This document shows positions 25,123 through 37,292 of a stretch of DNA of 64,000 bases, one piece after another. The notes beneath the pieces are model-generated. The model had not been told where the DNA came from, made no database searches, and saw nothing but the letters and a program-made list of their open reading frames with translations. Made by a program: the position numbers and the translations under genes. Within the stretch, counting starts at the first letter, position 1. Each line of letters begins with the position of its first letter. Location of the stretch: the NCBI RefSeq assembly GCF_007655135.1, contig NC_045134.1:17012568-17076567 (forward strand), read 5' to 3'. Source of the stretch: Punica granatum (lineage: Eukaryota; Streptophyta; Magnoliopsida; Myrtales; Lythraceae).

Positions 25123-26408
25123 ATGGCAACGCAGGCTTTGGTCTCGTCCTCCCTGACATCCTCGGTAGAGTCTGCCCGGCACTTGCTCGGGGCGAGCAAG
25201 CCCCTCCCGTCCCCCCGGAGGGCCTCCTTCGTCGTCAGGGCCGCCTCCACTCCTCCAGTCAAGGTCTCTCTATCTCACCGATCTTCGCAGTAAATGTCTA
25301 GCATTTTACATCGTCAATGAAATGAACAGACTGTTTTCTTGCATCACATGGTACTCTTCTTCTTGGTGCTTCGTTAGTAGTAGAACAATCAATGAGTAGA
25401 GAAAGCAAGAGAATGGCTGGAAATTAGCATCCAATGTTATTGAAAGTTAGCCGAAAAGTTAATAATAATTCCATGAGTTTATAAGACGCGCGGTTGGATA
25501 CTATCACTTAACTTTTAAGCTTTTGAATTTGCGTGTCGGTTCAATCACTTTACATAGCCCGGAGAAATTTTTTGATGACATCAGAATTTCCAAAACCGAA
25601 TCAAGCGATGACGCATTTGTTTGATTTAAATTATGTTTTACTTCCAGCAAGGAGGAGACCGACAATTGTGGTTTGCATCAAAGCAGAGTCTCAGCTACTT
25701 GGACGGCAGGTAAAATTAATACCGCACCAGAAATATGTATTTATTGTATTTATTGTATTTAACTTTTGTTATTATCTTTCCTTCATTGACAGCCTACCTG
25801 GTGACTATGGATTTGACCCATTGGGCCTCTCAGACCCTGAGGGAACCGGTGGCTTCATCGAGCCCAGGTGGCTCGCCTACGGGGAGGTCATCAACGGTCG
25901 CTATGCTATGCTTGGGGCTGTCGGGGCCATTGCCCCTGAGATCCTGGGCAAGGCTGGCCTGATCCCGCCAGAGACCGCCCTTCCTTGGTTCAAGACGGGA
26001 GTGATCCCGCCTGCCGGGACCTACAACTACTGGGCCGACCCCTACACATTGTTTGTTCTGGAGATGGCTCTGATGGGCTTTGCCGAGCACCGGAGATTCC
26101 AGGACTGGGCCAAGCCCGGCTCAATGGGCAAGCAGTACTTCCTAGGTCTCGAGAAGGGGCTGGGAGGGTCGGGCGACCCTGCCTACCCTGGCGGGCCCTT
26201 CTTCAACCCGCTTGGGTTTGGGAAGGATGAGAAGTCGATGAAGGACCTGAAGCTGAAGGAGGTGAAGAACGGGAGGTTGGCCATGTTGGCGATATTGGGA
26301 TACTTCATCCAAGCGCTGGTGACCGGCGTCGGGCCCTACCAAAACCTGCTCGACCACTTGGCCGACCCGGTCAACAACAACATTTTGACTAACCTCAAGT
26401 TCCACTAG
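25123..26408 (+). CDS. LHCA3: Photosystem I chlorophyll a/b-binding protein Lhca3 (3 exons)
   Basis: This is an antenna protein of the photosystem I LHCI belt in thylakoid membranes; it binds chlorophyll and carotenoid. Exons are 25123-25263, 25648-25709 and 25793-26408, with GT-AG introns, giving 272 residues, close to the usual 273. The first ~40 residues ([20 protein letters not shown], then [13 protein letters not shown]) form a Ser/Arg-rich chloroplast transit peptide. The mature start includes [15 protein letters not shown]. Helix B has [19 protein letters not shown], helix A/C includes [16 protein letters not shown], and the last helix has [20 protein letters not shown]; the two ExxNGR motifs are the charge-paired chlorophyll ligands. 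Asn102 in EVINGR replaces the His of most LHC proteins; this is the known Lhca3/Lhca4 feature linked to far-red-absorbing chlorophyll forms. The gene looks intact, and its 5' region has light-responsive boxes. Confidence 0.97.
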
Positions 26409-27056
26409 GGCTTCTAATCTCGTATTCTACGGGGAATTTGAGGGGGAAGGGGTTCTTGCTGGGTCGTCCGTTCTCTCCTTTTTAATCTGTTCTCCTCTCA
26501 TTGTAAAATCATGTGAAAAGAGACATTCTTGTAATATGTGGAAAAAGAAAATGACATGGCATGGCGTATTATGCTAAATAGCTAGAGTCGTAATTCCTGC
26601 ACTATCTGGTTGAATGGTTCTTAGACAGTAATTCGTTCCTACCCGATTGGTGAACACAAGAACTCCGGTCTGAACCAACGCACACATCTGAAATCTTGTT
26701 TTTTATGGAAGGATTTAACCCTTTCTAGACAAACACTATCATCTCATTTAATTACCAGACAAATATTATTGATTCAGCGGTATCGACAGGAAAATATTAA
26801 AGAGTGACATAAGAATTGCAAGATTGGCATTTGACGAGAAGGAATGAGATTATGGTAAAGACATAACTCTCCTGTGGATACTTTGTGTTTATATATACAA
26901 AGCAGAGACGGAGATAGAGAACAGAGCAGGATGAGACTCTCATTCAAATTCGGAATTTTCTTCACTTGCAAGAAATTGATTTGATATTTCTTATTGTATG
27001 ACTTGTTCGGGTCCTAATTGCTCGGCCAAATCAAATTTCAAGCTTAGCTTTCCCGA
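26409..27056. other. LHCA3 3' flank and intergenic DNA
   Basis: It contains the LHCA3 3' UTR, likely ending within about 200 bp (T-rich stretch and TTGTAATATGTGG near 26530). No other gene was seen. Confidence 0.5.
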
Positions 27057-28437
27057 GGTTAATTAACCAAAAAAACATGATTTTACACTTTTTCTTAAAT
27101 ATAGCATGACCTTTAAAAAATAACACAATAAGACAAGATTTTTGTATTTTTTCCTAAATATAGCATGACATTTGCAGAGTAACATATAAATGCACGACCT
27201 TTGCACTTTTATCTTAAATATATCACGACCTTTAAAAAATAGCAGAGAAATGTACGACTTTCAGTTGAGCTGCGATTCTAGCACAACGTCAATTATTCCG
27301 TCAAATGTAAAGATAAAAGATAGTGAGAGTTAACGATGCAATGTGGTACAACATGATTGAATGAATGGCGCCTGGTACCATTAGCTCCATGTTAGCTGTT
27401 ATCGTCCAATCATGTGGGGTCTACTCGTGTAATCATGTTCTGTCACGTGGCACTATTAGCTCCACGTTAGCTGTTATCGTTACAATTTGATTGAATAATA
27501 ATGAGCAGCTAAACCTAAAGGTTGTGCTATATTTAAGAAAAAGTGTAAAGTTCGTGTCTTTTTATGCTACTCTCCAAAGGCTGTGCTACTTTCAGGAAAA
27601 AAATGTAAAGGTCGTGCATTTCTGCACTACTTTTCAAATTTCGTACTATATTTATAAAAGGGAAAAGTACAAAAACTCTCAATGTGATTTGAGCTTGAGA
27701 CAAATTGAACCATGTAATTTTTCGAGGGATAAATAACACATTGTGATTCACTTCTTGAGACATAATGGACCTCACCACTAATTTTTTTGTCACTTTTGCT
27801 CCTCAAACTTTTCTTTTTGTCATTATTATCTTGAAAACTTTCAATTTTTTTGCAAATTGATCCTAAAATTCGAGAAAAAAAAATGAAGGAGCTTGGGCAG
27901 CTGGCCGGCAACCCCAACCCCACCATCGAGGTTGCCGACGCCCACAGAGAATGCCAAAAACCTCGAGGGTGGGATCAGGTCATCGATTGGTGGCCCTAGC
28001 CCCTAAATTGACCGGGATCTCAAACTCAAGATCCTGATCAATTCGAGGGCGAGGGCCGCCAATCTACAGCCCCGACCCACCTCCATGGTCACCGGCATCC
28101 TTTGTGGGTGCATGCGACCAAGGTGGTAGGGTCGGGGTTACTGATTGGCGGCCTAGCCCTTTTTCCTTTTTTTTTTCCAAATTTTTAGACCAAATTGAAA
28201 ATAAAAAAGTAAAAAAGTTTAAGGATAATAATGACAAAAAGAAAAGTTTGAGGACCAAAAGTGATGAAAAATTAACAATGAGGTCAATTATGTCTTACGA
28301 AGTGAACCACATGGTATTATTTGTCCCTCGAAAAATCACAGGGTCCAATTTATCATAAGCTCAAATTACAATGGAATTTTTATATTTTTCCCTTTATTAA
28401 AAAGTGTAAATTTCGCGATTTTTTAGACGATTAAGCC
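27057..28437. mobile_element. Mutator-like TIR element (outer), 9-bp TSD
   Basis: The left end GGTTAATTAACCAAAAAAAC and the right end (reverse complement starting GGCTTAATCGTCTAAAAAA) open long inverted arms. The arms are built of units such as CTTAAATATAGCATGACCTTT and continue at 27510-27650 on the right. The flanks are CTTTCCCGA (27048-27056) and CTTTCCCAA (28438-28446), a 9-bp target duplication with one mismatch, as expected for Mutator-type elements. No transposase is present. The right arm is interrupted by a second TIR element at 27660-28392. Confidence 0.75.
27660..28392. mobile_element. Long-TIR non-autonomous element (inner) nested in the previous one
   Basis: It begins GGGAAAAGTACAAAAACTC and ends with TATATTTTTCCC. 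Inverted arms of about 230-250 bp (27660-27900 against about 28155-28392) share complementary words, for example ACATTGTGATTCACTTC against GAAGTGAACCACATGGT. The flanks TTTATAAAA and TTTATTAAA are a near-perfect 9-bp duplication. The centre (27900-28150) is GC-richer, with GGTCGGGG/CCCCGACC-type words. No transposase was seen. Confidence 0.75.
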
Positions 28438-30011
28438 CTTTCCCAATTGTAAATTGATTTGCTTCACTTTTTATTTTTATTAATTATTTTTTGATTATGT
28501 AGATATTTTTGGGTTGAATGAATGGATTTATGTAGATTTTGGTTTCCTATTCTTCTGACCGGTTGCTCCAACTGTCGTGATTACAGCCAGAGAAGAGATT
28601 GTGACAATTCAGAGTCCCAATTCACAATATGGCTGATCGCATCAATTAGTAATAACAGAACTAGATAGTGGCTGGCCCCTTTTATATACCAAAGGCAATG
28701 TTTAAGTAATTCTTACACGTTCATGTGGATAAGAAAAAAAATTAAACCGACCATAACATATAAAGGAATGAACTACGAAGGAAACACCGGCAATACTAAG
28801 CAATTCTGGTTTATCCGTACAACCTGCAGTGATAAGGTTCTCTAGTCTGCCTAGCTAGTGATCCATCCTTCCCTTAAAAAGTCTTGTATTTGGCCTTAGA
28901 TGGCTTTCCTCATGCTTTAGTTCAGTAGAAAACCTCCATAACTATAAGGCTGTCGCTGCTCCTTTTCTTCGGTTGGTCATTTGAATGTCTTCAATCGGTT
29001 TTCCTTAAGAAAGTAAAAAAAAACTAGAGGTCTATCCGTGCTACATATGAATAGTTCGATATATATACTCTCACATTATCCTTGGAAGGCGTAATTATAT
29101 TTTGTTGACATCAGTGTAATTAATTTTGAAATTTTATTGAAAATTTAAAATTAAGAACTACAAAAAAAGGAAAAAGGAAAAAGGAACAAAGAAAGGAACC
29201 TTTAAAAATGAAACCCTCGCAGGCGTAACAATTAGAGAGTGATAAAGAGCAAAAAGGAAGTGAAAAATGGGTAAGTGGAGTGATAATTTTTTGATAAAAT
29301 TACTTATTTGTCCTTAATGTAATTATTGTAATTAGTTGAGCATAATCAATCATGGATAATCTGGGAAGATGAAAGTGAGATGAAGGGAATATTTAGACTT
29401 TATGATGGTAGAGATAAACAAAAGATTTATTGTATTATTATTATTATTATTATTATTGTTAGTGTTTACATCCGTCTTTTGCACCTAGCGTAGGTTGCGG
29501 AGCCCGTGATCCATGTAGTACTTTATCGAACTCAATTGGTAAAATTCATACCTAATTAGAGGTCCACGAGACAACATCATTTGTTCGACATACAAAGGAG
29601 CACAAGTAAGGAAGTAACCCATGATCAAATTCTCAAACCGGACCCGAGATACCACGGCACAACCCATTTGGATAGCTGTGGTGGCATGGCAATTGAAGGA
29701 GTTTAGGGAATTTCTTAGCTTGTCTGATCAGATGGGAAATAGCTGAGGACACATGGCTGGCAGCCCTCAAGATCCTTTCCAAGACAAGACCCACACATGT
29801 ACTTGGACGCATTCATGCATAGAGATGGCAGCTAATGAGCCATTTCTTAGCATAATCAATTGAACATGAGAATGGCTAGACACGAAAGGAAGGTATTTTA
29901 CATGAGGAAAGTACGAAAATTCTTTCCTATGTGAGGTGGATGTGGGCATGAAGGCAAGAAGACAAGGCTGGCATCTCAACTTAACAGCCATGGATTGTTG
30001 CTTTGGATGAT
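28438..30011. other. Intergenic DNA
   Basis: No supported gene. A TTA microsatellite lies at about 29434-29458. Confidence 0.5.
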
Positions 30012-30440
30012 TGTTCATATCTTTGGGAATTACCTATATATTGGCATTCATACTGGCCAATATTAAGTAATTTTCCTAGGATTAACTAGAGTAGTGTTTA
30101 TTTCCTAGTCTCTAGCGAGTAGATAAGGAACTTAGTTTATAGTTTCCTAGTTCCGTTCATTTCATTAGAATAAGTCGAAACTTGCTTTATTTGGATCTCC
30201 TAGGTCTGACCCTATAAAAGCAAGAAGAGGCACTCATTGTAAGGCTCCCTGCAACAAACACACAAACCGACTTAATGTCTCTTATCTTTACATTACCTTT
30301 ACGTTACCTGCATCTTCAATACACAGAACTACCTTTTCAACACTATCCCTTCCGCTCGTGCACCCTTTCATATCTATATTACACGCATATCTACATTACA
30401 TGCACTCGCATCTATATACCTTACTTGCTCGCACTTTACA
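30012..30440 (+). mobile_element. Candidate 5' LTR remnant with degenerate Met-type primer binding site
   Basis: A stretch starting TGTTCATATC and ending CACTTTACA contains CCCTATAAAAGCAAG (about 30209) as a U3-like TATA region. It is followed by CTATCGGAGCCATTGA (30446 on), which resembles the TATCAGAGCCATGG primer site of copia elements with one or two changes. No second LTR and no target duplication were found, so this is a remnant at best. Confidence 0.4.
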
Positions 30441-31087
30441 ATTTCTATCGGAGCCATTGACTTCCTTGATTTCTTTCCACCATCCCTCGTTTCCGAGTAG
30501 GACTGGTTCGTACTTCAGTTTCAGCTTCAAGGTTGATTCCTTTACTTACATTCATCTCGGCTTCCAGGTTGAGCTTTTACCTTTCGGCTGCTTCAAACGA
30601 GCTATCCATACCTTCTGCTTCTTCTAGCAAGCAAGCTGCAACCATTTGACGCTGGCTACTTGGCCACCCATTTCCCCCGTATTTCAATGTCGAGCGCAAG
30701 TTGGGAGAATTTCGGTGGTCTAACCCTCGTGACCACTTCATCGTCTAAACACTTCCAACATGCATACGACCACATTCAATCTACAATCAAATCAAAACCC
30801 AGCTGCCGCTTATACCTATGGACCCTAAAGGTTGGCGCTATGTCATAAGCCGGTGAGGACGGTCCATGGTCTCTCTATTTCTTGGGATCGCGCGTTGGCA
30901 CACTTGGGTCTCTAACCTTGCCATTCGCGTGAAATTAGGCTTACTGTACATTCTGGATAGAATAGATTAGGAGCTTTATTGCATGATTTCTTAGTCAATT
31001 AGGCTTGATTAATAAATAGTTAATCGTGTCAATTAGTGGTATTCCTTACATGATTCGACTAGATTGTGAGTATTTGGTGTTATCAGC
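30441..31087 (+). other. Non-coding or decayed retroelement interior
   Basis: It follows the candidate LTR. A 62-codon frame at 30660-30848 starts MSSASWENFGG after an in-frame leader, but no gag motif is recognisable. It is probably decayed element DNA. Confidence 0.3.
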
Positions 31088-34000
31088 TGTCAGCACCCAT
31101 TTTGGCTCACCAATTCGAGCAATGCATATCCGTAATGATTCAGGCTACGACTTGAGCAGGAATACATAAAATGACTCAACAGAATGACAAATCATTAGTC
31201 ATTCTCCAGTCAGCAGGAGCAAGTAGATGATATGGATGAACACCAGAAGAACTTCCTAGGTCATCCAAAGCTAATAGAGCAAACATAAGCCAAATAATCC
31301 CCAAACCGGCATTTTTCAGAGCACATTATGGATAATCCTATTTTTCGATAGTTCGCTCGACCATCTTCAAGTGAGGTGGCCGAAGGCTGTTTTGCTTTTT
31401 TCGGGTTATGATGTGTCTTCTTGATCCGATCCAAGTTAGTTTCCGAGTTTATATTATTTTTCTCAAGAGAATGAAGTCGGTATTGTTTTATCGATTCCTT
31501 AAAGAACGTGTTTGTGCATGTTTGCATGTTTGAAAGTGTTATTCAACTCATGGCAATACCGACTTTTGTTAAAACACGTGTTATTTATCATGCTTATTGT
31601 TCGAACATTCAAGAAAACAATCAAAATAGGACGAAGAAACCATTTGAGATTCTATTTGAGTCAATAGAGCTCTCGGCCATTCTCAAGGGGAAGAGGCCGA
31701 GACTCTCTTGACTCTTTTTGAGTCAATTTTCGCTTCCTCTTCCCGTTTGAAATTGTTTTCTCGGATTGTGTGCAATTGTAATTTCATTTACATTGCAAAC
31801 CACCAAATAACCCCGTCGACTCTGGACTGATGATAGGATACCCAATAGGATGAGATAGGGAGGCTTAGTACGAGTCGGGGTTCCCACTGGACACGATTTT
31901 GAACAACTCCCGTTCGACCCGCAAATCTAATGATTCTCGCTTTGGGGTGACTGGAAACTACGGGCCGAGGATTTGCAGGTATAGGTAGCACCCAACCATA
32001 GAAAACCATAAGCTTGTCATATGCTTATCTTCTTGTGTGCCATTGATTGTGCTTGTTTACTGCTTTCCGAAAAAAAAAAGGTCGACGATAAGCAAATATC
32101 TTTTGTATTTGATTTTTTCAACTTTCTTGGGGTAGTCCTAGATATATAGGAGGGAATAAAAAGGGAGTCGTACATATTGTTGAAATCTCTCTCACCCTTA
32201 TACCTTTTTCTCGATACATGGCATAGTTTTACAAAACAACACGGCTTGAATATTACCTAGATTCACATTCCCTAAACTTGACCGTGACCCTTCTTGACCA
32301 TTAGACACCTAATTCTCCGAGGAAAAAGAGAGTCGAATAAATGATACTCAAGAGAGGCATGGCCAAGGGAACAGTAGGATATTCGATGCCCTTATTAATT
32401 GGCACCATTCGTAAATATAAAGTCGCGATATGATGTCTTGTGCCAATTACAAATAGCATGTTGAGACTTTAAACCACTCTCATTGGGACGAGTGTGAAAG
32501 AAACCCTTACAAATGTGCCCGTTGAATAGGAAGGGTATATGTTTGAGACCATCCAAGTGGGCATAAATCAATTTGCCAAGAGGTACAATATACACGCAAT
32601 AAGTCAATGGGATCATAGGATGATGCTTAAGCCTCGAAGCTTTTGTCACACGATTGCCATTTCAAAAAGCGTATCTTTCTCGCGTGTAACAAAAGGATCC
32701 GTGCAATATGGATCACGATAATATTTCGACCCAAATATTTTCTCATGCATCAACATTTATCTTCAAGATACTCACTTTGATGTTTGTATTGCTTTTGTTT
32801 TGTTTTATCTTTAAATAAGGTACCTTGCAAAGAGCTTGGAGCAAAGCCGAGATCAATGGCCCACACAAATCTTAGGCGAAAGGACTGCTCAGGCGGAGCA
32901 AACCATGACTGATATGGAGGAGAGGATTACTCGCTTGGGGTATACCAGTGTATTTTCCAATTGAGTCGAATTTTATATGATTAGGGCCTAGTTAGGCTTA
33001 ATCAAGTGAAATTAGCTTAATTAGGACTTAACCCTTAACAATTGAAGTCCAATTTGTGTCAATTGCATGATAATAGGTCTATTTGGGACTTTTGAACAAT
33101 TTGTGCATGTGTACGAGTTGGCCGAGTAAATGATGTGTATAATTGGTCAAAATTGTAAAATTGAAGTCCAATTAAGATTAATAATGTAAATTGGGAATAA
33201 TTTAATGGGGTTGGGGTTAATTAGAAACCAATTAAGTGTCTTAGGACATTTAAGAAGGTCCATGTGACCTTAAGGGTGGGTCAATAGGAACCGAGATCAT
33301 TAACTGAGTCAAAGTCCCACAATTGAATTAATTGTCGAATAATCGAATAAAAATCCAATTCTTGTGTGTAACTTTCAGTAACTAAGATTAAAATGGTTAA
33401 CCATGTATATTGACATGAACCATGGGGATTTAGGGTAATGAACCCACTAATTGAGTCCTAGGATCAAAATTGAAGCTCATATTGACCTTGATAGAACTAG
33501 GACCATTTTTGTAGATTTATGGGATTGATTGGCCAAGCCATGTAAATATGGCTCCAATAATAATACTTGATAAAACTATGAATAAAAAGTGCAAATATAG
33601 GAAAATAGATTTAGAATTTCTCTAGGTTAAGGGCACTAGGTCGATTTTCTTCTCTTTGGGTCTTAGGCCCACCTATAGGCCGAAATGGGTCCTCGGTGTA
33701 TTAATGTGTCGGTCTGAATATATGGTCCATTTATATCTTGGCCTGAAGTTATGGCACATTTTATTTTCAGCTTGAATGTGCGGCCCATTTTCAGAGTTGA
33801 CATATATAATTCGTATATAAGCACGTGAATACGTGATGATTTTGTAAGTTGGAAATTTTATTCTTTTTATACTTGTACATTCGCAAATAAGGCTAAGACC
33901 TTAGGATAAACAATTGGACTTCGAAATAAAAGTGTTAGAAATTGATAAGAGCCTATAAGGGTACCGAAAGGGCGAGTTATTAGCTTGCGGGTTTCTAATC

Positions 34001-34215
34001 TAGTAACAAAGCCTCCGGACTTAGTTCTTTGGTTCGAAGACCAAGTCAAACTCAAATCTTTAGGTGATCAGTACCTTGCTCCCTTTGATGACTTAGGTGA
34101 CTCATCGGCCAAATGAACGGTATAGTAGCGATTCCAATCCAATTGGGTCATAGGTAACACGGACTAACAAAATCAAAGTTGGGGCGGAGGCCTAAAGATC
34201 GCCTCTGTTGCGACA
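31088..34215 (+). mobile_element. Candidate large LTR of a Tat/LARD-type element, degenerate
   Basis: It begins TGTCAGCACCCATTTTGG, nearly the same first 18 bases as the solo LTR at 15109, and could end at CTGTTGCGACA (34215). No target duplication or second copy supports the right end. It has no ORF of note and carries long runs of 'ttaggactta/aattgaagtccaatt' words (about 32990-33480), a reiterated pattern similar in style to the middle of the other giant LTRs. The family link rests mainly on the start motif and size. Confidence 0.45.
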
Positions 34216-34420
34216 ATGGCTCAACGGTGCCAGAGGCCGTGGGATTGCCTTGGGCTTCAAATTGCGCCTCCGGGGCAATATCCTCGTGAATGGGGTTGGC
34301 ATGTACACCAGTAGAGCTCAGATACGCGTATACGAACTAGAAGGATTCGTAATCGTGAAGCCTGACCTTAGGATTCTTCTCTTTGATATAGCCTAGGTAA
34401 ACTCGATCACTGCACAACCG

Positions 34421-36338
34421 TTATTTGCCTCGACAAAGTCCTTGAAATCGGGACTGCACTTGTAGTTTGCCATCGCCTGGAGCCTTGTTTCGCTGACTGT
34501 CTGCTCTTTCTCCGTCTCGGCCCTTTAAATGAGCGCTTGGCGCTGCGCCTGTGCAGTTTTGGCAAAATCTAAAGGTAAAAACTAGATTTTTCTCTTTGTC
34601 AGTCCTCTCCCCCTGTAGGTCTTTCTTGAGTTGAATGACCTGATTTTGGAGAGTGTCCAGGCTCTTTTTCATGGAGCGCAGCTCCGCCTCGCGCTCTTTT
34701 CCCTTCACCTCCCCATCCTTGAACTTCTTCTTGTAATGCTCCTTCTGCTCAAGGGCCTCCTTCTGTTGGGAGGATGAGGCTCTTGCCTCGTAGCGTTGTT
34801 GGAGGGTCTACACGCATATAAGGAAAGTTAGCAACTGATTAAAATATTAAGTGAATGAGGAAGTTTAAAGTGAACAGAGTTTCCGCGGAGCTCATCGGGG
34901 AGATATATGTCTAGCATCTCCTCATCCACGAAGCGTGATGTGTCTTCGCAGGTTGCTCGATCTTTAGGCGGATAGCAGAATATGATATGTTGTGCAGCGA
35001 TCCCCTGGTCCATGACTGAGGAGTCCCTAGTCATGTTCCACGAGGGGGGAGGCTAGTGGAATGATGGTCGTCGTCGTCGTCGTCGTTGTTGCTGTTGTGG
35101 TAGAGCAGTCATGGGACCCAGTGGAGTGGTCTCCACTGCTTCTTCAGCTGTGGGTTAGTCAATGATGGGGATCTTCATATTCTTGTTCTGTTTCTATAGT
35201 AGAGTTTCTTCAATTTCTTCTTCCTCATCCTTCGTTAAGGGAGGAGTGTTGTTCCTATTTACGATGGTTGTGTAGGGAGCTCTGCCAGTCTTCTTCCTTG
35301 TTGGGGCTCCAAGTGCCTCTAATTCTTCACGGCGGCGCTTTGCGGATTTGGAGGCATGAGCGAAAGCAAGGGCAAAGGTAGGGACTTGGCTTGGGAACCC
35401 CATTTTGGAAGCATTGCAGTAAGTGTGCCATTGAAGACAAGCGACCTACAACAAAAGTAAAAGGAGAGTGTTATTACGTACCCAAGTTATGATCCACTGG
35501 CATAAAATGATGAATTGAGCAGCCTCGAGAGCCTCTTGGACTCACAGTTTGGATTGGTTGGTTAGGCGTCTGGTTTGGTTAAAGCCTCTCTTGCGTGTTG
35601 GACTTGGCGAGGTGCCGAGGTTACGTAAGGGGAGGGTGTGGGTGGGGAGGGAGCATGAATTATTTCTTGCGCCAAGTGCAGTTCTTCTTGATGGAGAGGA
35701 GACGGGGCTCTTGCTTTTGATCTTCCCTCAGTGGAGCGATGTCGCCCTAGATAGCTATGACCATGGAGGTCTCCGGGATCGAGGTCAGCTTAAGAGCCTT
35801 GTTGTCATCAGAAATGGGTTTGCATCACATCTAGGGCTCATCCTCCCTCCTCGGCTTGTGGAGTCGGATGAAGAACCATGTCTTCCTCCAGTCTGCATTG
35901 GTGTGCTCGAAGTCACCACAGACACTTACTCTGGCTTTGCGGGGACTAAGGTAATATTCCCCTTCGATGCCGTAGGGTTTCGTACGAGTCGATCGAAGTG
36001 GCGGAACACTTTTAAAGAATACCTTCGCCTCTGAAGTTTACAATGGAGATAGAAGCAGAACCGGATCCTCCATGCGTTGGAGGAGAGCTGGGTGGGAACG
36101 ATCAGGTACGCTTTGCACGTGTCCACCACATCTTGGTGGAGTTGGAAGTGGAGCCCGGCGAAGATGCGATCTGGCCATGTCACTATTTCTCCTTCGCAAG
36201 CTTGGTCAGGCCTCTCATAGGTTCAGGGAACCGAGGGTTCTCCACCTTGGAGATGCAACCCTCTTTGATTGCTTTAACGAAGTCGTCCTTCGTTATTTGA
36301 TTTGTGTCGATGACCTTCCTATCTCCGCCTCTAGACAT
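34421..36338 (-). pseudogene. Degenerate 'putative gypsy-type transposase' ORF with coiled-coil tail
   Basis: Read on the minus strand from an ATG at 36338, the frame gives DDFVKAIKEGCISKVENP. After a frameshift near 36190 it gives DRIFAGLHFQLHQDVVDTCK and TQLSSNAWRIRFCFYLHC. Another shift leads to ADWRKTWFFIRLHKPRRED. This order resembles the plant domain named 'Transposase (putative), gypsy type' (PF04195), known from retroelement ORFs. Downstream are a basic segment (KSAKRRREELEALG, about 35300) and a heptad-like helix (MKKSLDTLQNQVIQLKKD, about 34650). Several frameshifts and stops show it is not functional. The domain assignment is from memory and needs a profile search. Confidence 0.55.
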
Positions 36339-36536
36339 GGAGGTTCTTGCAACGTCAATGTTGGCGGGAGCACCACTAGTGTGTCCCTGTGGTGTTGCTC
36401 CTGGCCATCGGAATTACTTGGAGGGGAGGTTAAGGACTATAATGATGATCTCTATAGAAAGAGAGAGAGAGAGAGAGTAAAATGGCAGAGGTTTGGCACT
36501 GGATTGCAAGTGAGAATGGAACGAAAAAGACAACAG

Positions 36537-36544
36537 TATTTATA
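36537..36544 (-). promoter_or_regulatory. TATA box upstream of the degenerate gypsy-type ORF
   Basis: TATAAATA on the minus strand sits in GGGCCTATAAATACTGTTG, about 200 bp before the ATG at 36338, with a CT/GA run (about 36460-36478) between. The same GGGCCTATAAATA context recurs on the minus strand at 63922-63935, so it belongs to a repeated element rather than a host gene. Confidence 0.5.
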
Positions 36545-37292
36545 GGCCCTGGAAGCTGAGAGGTTTGCGGGAGTGGGGTGACGCGATGACAAAATTTACC
36601 ATCATTACCACTCTGACAGCTGCGAAGCGAAAGCGACGCATGATCGGAAGGTTGAAAGTTTCTTTCTTGGTTTTGATCCAACGGCTAGGGGGGCACCATT
36701 GATTGTGACGTGGATTGATCGTAGATTGAAAGGCAAGATTCATCCAATCTAACGGTCGGGGAGTGGTGTCTGTGTGTTTGTTGTGGGGTATGTCTTGTGA
36801 ATGGTGGTGCGACGTGTGGTAATCTTATCCTTGTGCACGCGCGCAGCGTATGCCCAAGTAGGGGCCAGTATTAGGGGTTGAGTTTTGGGCCTGATATCTT
36901 ATGAGCCACATAGGCCCGCGAAGCCCACAGAGGGGTGTAGCCTAATTCGGTCCAGGCAAAGCAAGAAGGCTGCTTGGGCGGTAATCTTGACATGGTATCT
37001 TTCCTAATATATCTAGATATGTTATATCGTGAATATACGAAGAATCCCGTGAAATACGGCAATCAATATTCTTACAATTGTCTATAAATATCAAGGTAAG
37101 TCCATTGTCTACGAGATTAGGTACTTTTGCTCTCGTGAGAACCCTGATTGACTTGAGTAGTGGAGAGGGAAATCGGACCACCATTCGAATCTTCCCGTAT
37201 TGCAGATTGTTTGAGAGAACGAGGATCGCACGTGGATTCAACCCGAATCATAAGTCCGTAACAAATATAAAGAGCGGATATATTGTCGGGTA
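36545..37292. other. Repeat-derived DNA left of the LARD insertion
   Basis: No gene was seen. GTCTATAAATATCAAGG at about 37080 is a second TATA-like motif, on the plus strand. The last five bases, GGGTA (37288-37292), are the left target duplication of the LARD element. Confidence 0.4.

Noticed and set aside
25533..25792. N-terminal extension of LHCA3 by reading through its introns
   Set aside because: The open frame runs through introns 1 and 2 by chance; the spliced model restores the transit peptide and the normal length.
36072..36545. A 157-codon frame on the plus strand
   Set aside because: It is the antisense shadow of the degenerate gypsy-type ORF, whose minus-strand text resembles a known domain.
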